NCBI GenBank assembly: GCA_045655165.1
Contig: JAZOOT010000041.1
Span: 1 to 45,561 of the forward strand
Direction: 5' to 3'
Length of the DNA: 45,561 nucleotides
From: SIG607 sp045655165
GTDB lineage: Bacteria; Bacillota; Clostridia; Oscillospirales; Acutalibacteraceae
Positions 25,752-33,435 of this stretch are shown in pieces (the stretch's first letter is position 1; the number at the start of each line of letters is the position of its first letter). The notes below the pieces were generated by a model. The model saw nothing but the letters and a program-made list of their open reading frames with translations. It was not told the origin of the DNA and did not search any database. Made by a program: the position numbers and the translations under genes.

Positions 25752-27959
25752 TTATTGTTCCTGTAAAAAGTTTTTAAGCAAAGTATAACGCAAAGTTTTT
25801 TTGTTGTTTGCAATAAACTGCATTGCTACCGATTTTGTTCCCACCAAAATTAAAAGTTTTTTAGCCCTTGTAACCGCCGTATAAAGCAGGTTTCTGTAAC
25901 AAAGTTTTGAAGGCGGGTTTAAAAGCGGAAAAATAACACAATCAAACTCGCTGCCTTGACTTTTATGAACAGTTACAGCATAAGCCAATTCAAGTTGCAT
26001 AAGTTCTTCTCGCTTATAAGAATAAAGTTTATCATCAAAACGAATTTTTAGAGTGTCGGTTTTAAAATCAACCGCCTCAATAATACCGATATCGCCGTTG
26101 AACACCCCTGTTCCCGTTTTGCCGTTTTCGGTTTTATATTCAATGTCATAATTATTTTTAATTTGCATAACCTTATCGCCAATGCGGTAATTTATACCTT
26201 TAAAAAACACACCGCTATTCTTTTTTATTTGCGGGTTAAGTTCGTTTTGTAAAATTTCGTTAATATTAGCTGTGCCAAGCATTGTTATACGAGATGGACA
26301 TAGCACCTGAATATCGTTTACAGGGTTAAACCCGAAGGTTTCGGGCAGTTTTTTGCAGCAAAGATTTTTAATTGTTTGCACACAAGACTCTTCGTTATGT
26401 CTTTCAATAAAAAACAAATCAGTATTAGCATTTTCAAATGTGTAATCTTCGCCCCGTATAACAGCATGAGCATAGTTAATAATGTCGCTTTCACTTGCTT
26501 GACGGAACACGCGGCTTAAACGGGTGCAAGCAAAGCAACCGCTTTCAATTAAATCGTTTAAAACGTTGCCGGCAGATACGCTAGGCAGCTGGTCAATATC
26601 TCCCACAAAAATAATTTTACAACCGTTTTTTATTGCTCTTAAAGTGTTTTCTAGCAAAAGCGAATCAACCATTGAAACTTCATCAATAATTATAACGTCA
26701 CACTCAAGAGGATTAGTTTCATCTCGGTTAAAACAAATTTCTGCCGAATTTGGCAGATGTGTTGCTTCAAGCAACCTATGTAAAGTTTTTGCGCTTCGGT
26801 TGGTTAATTCACTTATTCGTTTTGCCGCCCTACCCGTTGGTGCAGCCAAAACAACGTTAAGTTCACGAAATTCACAAAGTTCAATAATTGCCTTAAGGGT
26901 TGTGGTTTTGCCCGTACCGGGACCGCCTGTTAAAATGAACACCGAATTCAATAGTGCTAAGGTTATTGCTTGGCGCTGTGCTTCATCAAACTTAATACCC
27001 ATATTTTTTTCAACGTAATCAATTTCCTTTGGGCTGACGTTAAGCTCTGCATTGCAAAACTCATTAAGTGCCAATAACCGCGCCGCGCTGTAACGTTCTG
27101 CCATGGAATACTTTGGCAAAGATTCATATTCAGTGCCGCCAAAGGTATTATAATCAAGCAAAAAATTATTTTGCATTACTTCAATTACGGAATCAACTTC
27201 ATCAGCCGAAACCTCCAAAAGTTTCACCGAAACTTCGCGTAGTTTTTTTAACGGTAAACAAGTGTGGCCGTTATTAAGATTTTTCTTTAAAACAAACTCA
27301 ATACCGCTTTTAATTCTTAAATAATCGTCATTTGGAATATTAAATTCCGCCGCAATATCTTCAACCTTTTCAAAAGGCAAATCAATACGGTTATCGCACA
27401 AAATATACGGATTAGTTCTAATTTTTTCAACCGATTCATTGCCAAAAACGCTGTAAACTTTCATTGTATCTTCGGTAGTAAAATTATATTTTGAAAGCAA
27501 AAGCATAACGTCTCGTATGCCAAACTGACGCTTAAAGTTTTCGCTTATACTTATTGCGCGTTCATTTGAAATACCCTTAACTTGTGTGAGTTCTTCGGGG
27601 CTTTTTTCAATTATTTCAAGTGTATTTTCGCGGAATTTTTCAACAAGATTTTTTGCAGTTGCGGGGCCAACGCCTTTTATTGCCCCTGAACTTAAATATC
27701 TTAAAATAGAGGCACAGTCACTTGGGAAAGTTTTTTCAAAATAAGTGGCACTAAACTGCCTACCGTACTGGCTGTGAAAAGTGTATTCGCCAGTAAGTGT
27801 TAAATTATCCCCTTCTTCAACAAAAGGCATATTACCAACAACCGTTATTTCTTCGGTGTTGGTTTCTAAAACTGCAACGGTATAACCGTTTTGAACGTTT
27901 TGATATGTAATTCTTACAACGCAGCCGCTTAGGGTTTCTGTGTTGTTATTCTGTTTCAT
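25752..27959 (-). CDS. recD2: RecD2-type ATP-dependent 5'-3' DNA helicase
   Basis: A 735-residue superfamily 1B helicase. An N-terminal OB-like region and helix-hairpin-helix part (residues ~1-200, with GAIKGVGPATAKNLVEKF) marks RecD2, the form not bound to RecBC. The motor shows Walker A ILTGGPGTGKTTT, LAAPTGRAAKRISE, Walker B VIIIDEVSMVDSLLL, GDIDQLPSV and the C-terminal AVTVHKSQGSEFD and LLYTAVTRAKKLL. Start ATG after GAAGGGAA; overlaps the upstream small gene by 14 nt. Confidence 0.95.
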   Translation of the reverse strand: MKQNNNTETLSGCVVRITYQNVQNGYTVAVLETNTEEITVVGNMPFVEEGDNLTLTGEYTFHSQYGRQFSATYFEKTFPSDCASILRYLSSGAIKGVGPATAKNLVEKFRENTLEIIEKSPEELTQVKGISNERAISISENFKRQFGIRDVMLLLSKYNFTTEDTMKVYSVFGNESVEKIRTNPYILCDNRIDLPFEKVEDIAAEFNIPNDDYLRIKSGIEFVLKKNLNNGHTCLPLKKLREVSVKLLEVSADEVDSVIEVMQNNFLLDYNTFGGTEYESLPKYSMAERYSAARLLALNEFCNAELNVSPKEIDYVEKNMGIKFDEAQRQAITLALLNSVFILTGGPGTGKTTTLKAIIELCEFRELNVVLAAPTGRAAKRISELTNRSAKTLHRLLEATHLPNSAEICFNRDETNPLECDVIIIDEVSMVDSLLLENTLRAIKNGCKIIFVGDIDQLPSVSAGNVLNDLIESGCFACTRLSRVFRQASESDIINYAHAVIRGEDYTFENANTDLFFIERHNEESCVQTIKNLCCKKLPETFGFNPVNDIQVLCPSRITMLGTANINEILQNELNPQIKKNSGVFFKGINYRIGDKVMQIKNNYDIEYKTENGKTGTGVFNGDIGIIEAVDFKTDTLKIRFDDKLYSYKREELMQLELAYAVTVHKSQGSEFDCVIFPLLNPPSKLCYRNLLYTAVTRAKKLLILVGTKSVAMQFIANNKKTLRYTLLKNFLQEQ

Positions 27960-28287
27960 AACGGTTCCCTTCTTTTAAAAATTCAATCCATTCCTCTATA
28001 GAACAGTAAATAACATTATCGGTTTTACTTGCCAAATTTTTTAAATAGGGCGAAAAATCGCGGTAAACAAATACAAGTTTGTTGGCAAAAAAATTACCGT
28101 ACCACTTTAATTTTTCGCAATAATATACAATTTGTTTTTCGTCATCTTCTGAATTTAAAAAAATCACACAAAATTGTGTTTTTTTATTCTTAGGTTTAAA
28201 AAGCAAAAGCCAAAATTTGCCCATTAAGCAACTTATAGCAACAGAAAAAAGCACTAACATTAAAATTACCGAAACAACAGCATACAT
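27946..28287 (-). CDS. Small membrane-anchored protein of unknown function
   Basis: A 113-residue protein starting at an ATG at 28287 with GAGGTG 6 nt upstream; a GTG three codons earlier is part of that ribosome site. One strong N-terminal membrane helix (about residues 2-30) is followed by a basic stretch (KPKNKKT) and a soluble alpha/beta-looking domain (QFCVIFLNSEDDEKQIVYY, KLVFVYRDFSPYLKNL). No family recognised. The basic residues after the helix suggest the soluble part is cytoplasmic. It overlaps recD2 by 14 nt, so the two are probably cotranslated. Confidence 0.7.
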   Translation of the reverse strand: MYAVVSVILMLVLFSVAISCLMGKFWLLLFKPKNKKTQFCVIFLNSEDDEKQIVYYCEKLKWYGNFFANKLVFVYRDFSPYLKNLASKTDNVIYCSIEEWIEFLKEGNRYETE

Positions 28288-28316
28288 ATAAAACACCTCA
28301 TTTTATACTATGCCGT

Positions 28317-28357
28317 AAAATTAAAAATGACATAAGGGCTTCACCGAAGCCCTTATG
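28317..28357 (-). terminator. Terminator of cdaA-cdaR
   Basis: CATAAGGGCTTC (28331-28342) pairs perfectly with GAAGCCCTTATG (28346-28357). On the minus strand it is followed by TCATTTTTAATTTT. It directly follows the cdaR stop. Confidence 0.92.
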
Positions 28358-29626
28358 TTATTTAATTTCTACCGTAACGGTAATTGAGCCAACTTGCCAC
28401 AAGGAATATTTAGAATTAACCTTAACAACAGGAGTTAAATTGTAAGTTCCTGCAGTTTTGCCCGTTAAATCAACTTCAAGTTGAATATTATTTGCAGTTA
28501 AACTGTTTAACTGCCTTTGCTGACCGCAAATTGTTACAACAAATTCTCCAGAAGTTACATTTGCCGAAAGCGAGGAATTAAGACTTTTAAACGCAATGCT
28601 TGAAGCACCCATTTTAATATTTTTTGTTTTATAGTTTGCAATTCCAAATTCAACGGTAACTGCCGAAACGTTATCAACACTTCTAACCCCTTCAGGCAAA
28701 GCCAAAGAAACTTCAAAAACGCGGTTATTTGGGGTTACAGCAGTTAAATCAATTGCCGTAAGTTCAGCCGCCTCAAGATTATCAACCGCTTCAGCAGGGC
28801 CAATTACCGTAACTTTATTTACAGACAAACTTTTAACAATACTTTTTCCAATACCTGCATTTGTTTCGTTAATAAATGTTGGAACAACCGATAAAACTTT
28901 TTGTTTGCAAATTGGAACCGTAACCTTTAGGTCGGTTGCTGAAAACTCTAAATTCTTATTATCAAGAACATTTCCGTTTACATCGTATACAACCAAATTA
29001 GCGTCGTAACTTTTAGAAGCATCTAAAATTTCAGATTTATTAACGGTTGCAACAACCCTGTCAATTACGTCAACTTCTTTTTTTGGTCCGCGAACAGAAA
29101 TTTTAGATTCGGGAAGAGAATTTATAATAGGAGTATCAACAACCAAGCCCGAAACTGCTTTAATGCCGTCGGCTTTTGGTTCAACAACAAATTCGCGCGT
29201 TTGGAAATAATCAAAGGTTAAATCAATTGTAGCGGGAGAAACGCTAATAAAACTGTAACCCGAAGTACTGCCTTCACGCTGTGGTTTAAGAGTTACGCTT
29301 TTTGTGCCCGGTTCAGTAACGTCGCTTAAATCAGCAACAACCGAAATATCGCCGTTTTTAAGTGAAGAAACAATATAGTTTGGACCTTCAACGGTAACGG
29401 TTGCATATTTAGGATAATCTTTATTAACAACATCAAGCCCTAAATTTCCTGCGGCAGAAGCCGAAACATCAACGTTTATTGTAATACTGCTTAAGGTTTT
29501 TTGGCGGGTTGGATTTTGGTCAATTGTAATAATCATCCAAAAAATAAATGCAATTACCAAAGACAAAGCAACAACAAAACGTTTTTGCGAAAATAGTTTT
29601 TTAACAAAAATGTTTATATTTTTCAT
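28358..29626 (-). CDS. cdaR: YbbR-domain protein CdaR, regulator of c-di-AMP cyclase
   Basis: A 422-residue extracytoplasmic protein anchored by one N-terminal membrane helix (about residues 17-34). About four YbbR repeats follow, each with a V.GP..V....V..V.....S pattern (for example VEGPNYIVSSL, VRGPKKEVDVI, VIGPAEAVDNLEAAEL). In Bacillus and others CdaR binds and regulates the cyclase CdaA. Start ATG after AAAGGAGG and overlapping the cdaA stop by 4 nt. The usual third gene, glmM, does not follow here; a terminator does. Confidence 0.92.
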   Translation of the reverse strand: MKNINIFVKKLFSQKRFVVALSLVIAFIFWMIITIDQNPTRQKTLSSITINVDVSASAAGNLGLDVVNKDYPKYATVTVEGPNYIVSSLKNGDISVVADLSDVTEPGTKSVTLKPQREGSTSGYSFISVSPATIDLTFDYFQTREFVVEPKADGIKAVSGLVVDTPIINSLPESKISVRGPKKEVDVIDRVVATVNKSEILDASKSYDANLVVYDVNGNVLDNKNLEFSATDLKVTVPICKQKVLSVVPTFINETNAGIGKSIVKSLSVNKVTVIGPAEAVDNLEAAELTAIDLTAVTPNNRVFEVSLALPEGVRSVDNVSAVTVEFGIANYKTKNIKMGASSIAFKSLNSSLSANVTSGEFVVTICGQQRQLNSLTANNIQLEVDLTGKTAGTYNLTPVVKVNSKYSLWQVGSITVTVEIK

Positions 29627-30522
29627 TTCTTTTCCTCCTTTGACTTAAAGTTTTTAAAGGAGTTAATAGAATTTTTAATTTTACCAAACAAGGTGTTGGC
29701 TTCGTCTTTATTTGATTCAACCATATAAGAATAAAGCTCTTCACGCAAACGGATAATTGTATAACCGCGTTCAATTTGACCGTTTTGAACAAGCGAAATC
29801 ATTCCGGTTTCTTCTGAAACAACTACAACAACGGCATCGGAAACTTCACTCATACCAATTGCGGCACGGTGTCTTGTACCAAGGTGCGAACTTAAATCGG
29901 GGTTAGTGGTAAGCGGTAAAATGCAACCTGCCGCAACAAGCTTGCCGTCACGCACAATTAAAGCACCGTCGTGCAAGGGAGATTTTGGAAAAAAGACATT
30001 ACCTACCATTTGTGAAGAAGTTTCAGCATTTATTAAAGTACCCGTGTTAATAATATCGCCAAGTTGGGTTGTTCGTTCAAAAACAATTAATGCGCCAATT
30101 TTTTGTTCCTGCATATTTTTAACAGCAACCGAAATACTGTCAATACAGCGTTTAATTTTTTCATCATCTTCGGCTGAATATCTGCCAAAACGGCTGAAAT
30201 TACTGCGGCCAATTCTTTCAAGCATTCTTCTAAGTTCGGGTTGGAATATAACGGCCAATGCCAAAACAAGCCAATCGACCATTTTAGAAAGCACCCAATG
30301 AACAGTATCAAGATGGAACCAAATTGAAAACAAATAAGCAAGCGACAGGAAGAACAAGCCCCTAACCAGCTGGCCTGCCCTACTTTCTTCAAGAAACCTT
30401 ATTGCCTTATAAACAATGAACGCAATTATACAAATATCAAAAATATCCGAAAGCCCAAAATTTGAAAAGGCAAAGATTATTTGATTCCAAAGTGTGTATA
30501 GCGCATTAAAAATATTATTCAC
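29623..30522 (-). CDS. cdaA: Diadenylate cyclase CdaA (c-di-AMP synthesis)
   Basis: A 299-residue membrane enzyme making c-di-AMP from two ATP. Three N-terminal membrane helices (about residues 8-95) precede the DisA_N/DAC domain with the catalytic SPLHDGALIV (DGA at ~185-187) and GTRHRAAIGMSE (RHR at ~217-219). The C-terminal tail is lysine-rich. It starts at a GTG with AAAGGAATG upstream. c-di-AMP controls potassium and osmolyte balance and cell-wall homeostasis in Firmicutes. A TTGAAT/TAATAT promoter-like pair lies about 60 nt upstream but is AT-rich and weakly defined. Confidence 0.95.
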   Translation of the reverse strand: MNNIFNALYTLWNQIIFAFSNFGLSDIFDICIIAFIVYKAIRFLEESRAGQLVRGLFFLSLAYLFSIWFHLDTVHWVLSKMVDWLVLALAVIFQPELRRMLERIGRSNFSRFGRYSAEDDEKIKRCIDSISVAVKNMQEQKIGALIVFERTTQLGDIINTGTLINAETSSQMVGNVFFPKSPLHDGALIVRDGKLVAAGCILPLTTNPDLSSHLGTRHRAAIGMSEVSDAVVVVVSEETGMISLVQNGQIERGYTIIRLREELYSYMVESNKDEANTLFGKIKNSINSFKNFKSKEEKK

Positions 30523-30599
30523 GGAATCATTCCTTTACAATTCTTTATAATTATATTAGCATAAAATATATATATATTCAATAGCAAAACTGCATATTT

Positions 30600-31724
30600 T
30601 TATAATTTTTTGTTAATAAACTCTAAAGAATTTAAAAAATAATCCATTTCCTGTTTTGTGTTAAAAAACGATGGTGAAACTCTTATTGTGCCAAGCGGAA
30701 AACTGCCAATTGTTTTATGGGCTATTGGCGCACAGTGAAGCCCTGCCCGTACAGCAATTTTGCGCTTATTAAGTTCGCTTGCTACTTCTTCGCACCCAAT
30801 ATTATCAAGCGCAAAAGAAACAACAGGTGTGTTTTCACCACCAAACCAATATTTTTTAACATTTTTTATTTTTTGCATTTGGTTCTTTAAATAATTGCAC
30901 AGCATTGTTTCGTGCTTATATATTTTTAATATTCCAATATTTTCAACAAATTTTAGACCCGCATTCACGCCAAAAATTCCGGGTAAATTAAGTGTACCGC
31001 TTTCTAACCGTTCAGGCAAATCATTCGGTTGAACAAGTTGCATTGAATTTACACCCGTACCGCCTTCAATAACAGTATTTTCAATGTTTTTTTTGCATAA
31101 CAAAAGCCCTGTTCCCATTGGTGAAAACAAACCTTTGTGTGGCGCAACACACAAAAAATCAATATTCATTTCCGCCATATTTATTGGCAAAACACCCGCT
31201 GTTTGAGCACAGTCAACACCAAAAATCAGATTGTTGTTTTTGCAAAATTCACCAATTTCTTTTATTGGCAAAACTTTACCGCAAACGTTTGATGCGTGTG
31301 TGCAAAAAATCATTTTTGTTCGTTCGTTAATTTTACTGCCAAGTTCTTTTGTAATATTGTTGGCAAAAGCATTAAAAAGGGTGTATTTTACCCCTTTTTG
31401 CCTTAAGTTTTGGCAGGGTCTTACCACCGCATTATGTTCTAAATTAGAAATTAAAACTTCGTCGGAATAGTTAAGATTACCCTTTAAAACATAATTTATT
31501 GATTGTGTGCAACTTGGTGTAAAAACCACGCCTGCGGGGTCATCTAAACCAAAAAAATTGGCTATATTTTTTCGGGTTTCATAAATTTTTTCACCTGCCG
31601 CAACTGCCAAAGAATGTCCACCTCTGCCGGCATTAACACTGTAATTTATTAACGCGTTATTTACTGCGTTAATAACGGTTTTTGGCTTTTTATTGCTTGT
31701 TGCGGCGTTATCTAAATATATCAT
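30600..31724 (-). CDS. Class V aminotransferase, cysteine desulfurase family
   Basis: A 374-residue PLP enzyme resembling the SufS/CsdA-like group that mobilises sulfur or selenium from cysteine or selenocysteine. It has MIYLDNAATSNKKP, FTPSCTQSINYVLKG, HNAVVRPCQNL, GVDCAQTAGVLPI (PLP contact), the lysine in APHKGLFSPMGTG, and a C-terminal catalytic-cysteine region RAGLHCAPIAH. Start ATG after GGGGGTG. It follows a DUF3343 gene, a known partnership in Clostridia suggesting a sulfur/selenium relay. Whether S or Se is handled is not resolved. Confidence 0.9.
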   Translation of the reverse strand: MIYLDNAATSNKKPKTVINAVNNALINYSVNAGRGGHSLAVAAGEKIYETRKNIANFFGLDDPAGVVFTPSCTQSINYVLKGNLNYSDEVLISNLEHNAVVRPCQNLRQKGVKYTLFNAFANNITKELGSKINERTKMIFCTHASNVCGKVLPIKEIGEFCKNNNLIFGVDCAQTAGVLPINMAEMNIDFLCVAPHKGLFSPMGTGLLLCKKNIENTVIEGGTGVNSMQLVQPNDLPERLESGTLNLPGIFGVNAGLKFVENIGILKIYKHETMLCNYLKNQMQKIKNVKKYWFGGENTPVVSFALDNIGCEEVASELNKRKIAVRAGLHCAPIAHKTIGSFPLGTIRVSPSFFNTKQEMDYFLNSLEFINKKL

Positions 31725-31738
31725 TTTTTCACCCCCAT

Positions 31739-31774
31739 AAAAAGACGGGCACGGACAAAAACTGCCCTGCCCGT
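31739..31774 (-). terminator. Terminator between the DUF3343 gene and the aminotransferase
   Basis: ACGGGCA (31745-31751) pairs with TGCCCGT (31768-31774), with a further partial GGCAG/TGTCC inner stem. On the minus strand it is followed by CTTTTTATG. It may be partial, allowing some read-through into the aminotransferase. Confidence 0.7.
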
Positions 31775-31777
31775 TTA

Positions 31778-32002
31778 TTAAATTACTTCGTTTATTGCTA
31801 AAATCCTTATTTTATTCTCTTTAAGATAGTTAACTATATTTTCAATATTCGTTGTTTTTATTAAAACGGCATATCCGCATCCGTAATTTTCAGAGCCATG
31901 TTTCATTCTTTCAACACTTACAAAAATTTTTTTGTTTTTAAGCAAATCTTTTGCTTTTAAAGCATTGGTAACGGTTCCCACGGCAACAGAATATTCTTTC
32001 AT
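31778..32002 (-). CDS. DUF3343 / putative Se-S carrier protein
   Basis: A 74-residue ferredoxin-like small protein with the family's single conserved cysteine in NYGCGYAVLI, plus the repeated V.NALKAKDLL and ENIVNYLKENKI helices. The Pfam family is described as a putative selenium/sulfur carrier. Its gene precedes the cysteine desulfurase-like gene, which fits a donor-carrier pair. Start ATG after TTGGAGTGG. Confidence 0.85.
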   Translation of the reverse strand: MKEYSVAVGTVTNALKAKDLLKNKKIFVSVERMKHGSENYGCGYAVLIKTTNIENIVNYLKENKIRILAINEVI

Positions 32003-32014
32003 ATTACCACTCCA

Positions 32015-32038
32015 AAACAGTCACACAAGTGACTATTA
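32015..32038 (-). terminator. Small hairpin after the AI-2E family gene
   Basis: AGTCAC (32019-32024) and GTGACT (32029-32034) form a 6-bp stem followed on the minus strand by GTTTTGG. Weak; it could be a leaky terminator. Confidence 0.35.
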
Positions 32039-32042
32039 CATA

Positions 32043-33077
32043 CTATGCACAGCCGCGGCTTATGATAAATTTTTCTTTTAAATAATGAATTGTAACCACA
32101 ACTATATAAGGCATTAAAATAAGTCCTTTTGCGCCAAAAAACTTTAAGCCAAGCAAAAGCGAAACAAGGGTTACCATTGGGTGTATTCCTGTTTGTTTTC
32201 CTATTATTTTTGGTTGTAAAGCGTTTCTTGTTACCGTTATTAAAACATATAAAACAACCAACAAAATTGCTTTTTGCATGTTTTTGTTAATAAAACAAAT
32301 TATGCTATAAGGAATTAAAACTATTCCCACCCCAAAAACAGGCAAAGCATCTATAACGGCTATTAAAAGTGCTTTTAAAAACGCATTTTTAAACCCGAAA
32401 ATTAAAAAATAAGCAAACATAATGCAAAAGGCAATAAACGCCATAATGCTATATCCTTTTATCATTTTAAAACAGTCGTTAACAGCAATTTTTTTAATTA
32501 AATTAAGCGAAGATAAATAGTTTTTTGGAAGTGCTTCCTTCAAAAACTTTTTAATTTTATTAAAATCCTTACCAATATAAATGCTTGTAACAAGCATAAC
32601 AATTATGTTTATTACTGCAGATGGAATATTTGAAATTATTTGTCCTAAAATGCCCGAAACATATGAAGTTGTGCGTGATACAAACGGTTCTATTACGGTG
32701 TTTATTGAAAAAGAAAACCCCCGTTCTTTTAAATTTTCTTGTAGATTATTTGCTATTTTTGAAAAATTTTTAACATAAGAAAGAAGCCGTTGCTGTATTG
32801 AATCAAAGTTGTTATACACGCTAAAAAACAACATATAAAGCACAAAAATAAGCAAAACATAAAACAAAACAACAAGCAACACACACACTTTTTCTTGTTT
32901 TGTTTTAACGCGTTTTGAAATATATTTTGCGGGTTTTTGAACAAGCAAAGCAGGTAAAACCCCGACAACAACAGGCATTATAAAATTAAAGCAAAAACGG
33001 ATTATAAAGTAAAAAATTAACCCAACGGTTACAGCATAAAAAACGTTAATTAAAAACTTTTTTCTGTGTTCAATCAT
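32043..33077 (-). CDS. AI-2E-family transporter-like membrane protein
   Basis: A 344-residue polytopic protein with about 7-8 hydrophobic segments: paired helices near the N-terminus (~15-70), a soluble loop (~75-135), then several helices including the conserved ALLIAVIDALPVFGVGIVLIPY and KIIGKQTGIHPMVTLVSLLLGLKFFG. This is the AI-2E transporter (PF01594) pattern. Members carry out diverse or unknown export functions, including Na+/H+ antiport and autoinducer release, so the substrate is open. Start ATG at 33077 after GGGGTGG; a longer in-frame ATG at 33098 precedes the ribosome site. Confidence 0.88.
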   Translation of the reverse strand: MIEHRKKFLINVFYAVTVGLIFYFIIRFCFNFIMPVVVGVLPALLVQKPAKYISKRVKTKQEKVCVLLVVLFYVLLIFVLYMLFFSVYNNFDSIQQRLLSYVKNFSKIANNLQENLKERGFSFSINTVIEPFVSRTTSYVSGILGQIISNIPSAVINIIVMLVTSIYIGKDFNKIKKFLKEALPKNYLSSLNLIKKIAVNDCFKMIKGYSIMAFIAFCIMFAYFLIFGFKNAFLKALLIAVIDALPVFGVGIVLIPYSIICFINKNMQKAILLVVLYVLITVTRNALQPKIIGKQTGIHPMVTLVSLLLGLKFFGAKGLILMPYIVVVTIHYLKEKFIISRGCA

Positions 33078-33149
33078 ATAAACCACCCCAAAAAACATTT
33101 TTAATATTTTTTGTACAGCGCTATTTAATATACAAAAGAACTACGTGTT

Positions 33150-33426
33150 CGGGAGTTGAGATTAGGGATTAATTGGTTTTTCAGATAAATTTGTACTATT
33201 TCTTGTTACAAAAGCTAGTAAGACACAAAGTATTACTGCGCTTTTGTAACTGCGAAACTGAAACAAATTTATTCTTACAAAACTGCAAAGTACCTTAAAA
33301 AGAAAAATTTTTAGTGGTATAAAAGGCGAAAAGCCGCGGTAATGCTGACGCATACCGCGGCTTTTTAACACATTAGACCGCAAAAATTTACTTTTTAAGG
33401 CATTTCATCCCTAACCGCAACTCCCG
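33150..33426. other. Highly structured 277-nt intergenic element folding as a three-way junction
   Basis: The stretch without a convincing gene (33099-33435) is almost entirely base-paired on paper. Closing stem: CGGGAGTTG + GATTAGGGAT (33150-33169) with ATCCCTAACC + CAACTCCCG (33407-33426), 18 of 20 positions paired. Arm A: ATAAATTTGT (33185-33194) with ACAAATTTAT (33263-33272), enclosing GTTACAAAAGC (33205-33215) with GCTTTTGTAAC (33240-33250) and AGTAA/TTACT (33217-33221/33233-33237). Arm B: CCTTAAAAAG (33293-33302) with CTTTTTAAGG (33391-33400), AAATTTTT (33305-33312) with AAAAATTT (33382-33389), capped by AAGCCGCGGTA (33331-33341) with TACCGCGGCTT (33353-33363). About 77 pairs nest without conflict. 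It could be a structured RNA or a palindromic mobile element (MITE); strand unresolved. Confidence 0.75.
33329..33366. terminator. Strong GC-rich hairpin, bidirectional terminator-like
   Basis: AAGCCGCGGTA and TACCGCGGCTT (11 bp) with an inner TGC/GCA pair. Flanked by TTTT on both strands, so it could end the glycan operon (minus strand) and any plus-strand transcript. It is also the tip of arm B of the larger folded element. Confidence 0.7.
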
Positions 33427-33435
33427 TGGTGCCTT

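Noticed and set aside
30530..30600. A firm promoter for cdaA
   Set aside because: TTGAAT and TAATAT are 17 nt apart but the region is an AT repeat in which such pairs arise easily; not listed as a feature.
33162..33383. A 73-codon open frame on the minus strand inside the three-way element
   Set aside because: It has no ribosome site and no recognisable domain, and its sequence is dictated by the inverted repeats; it is a by-product of the fold.
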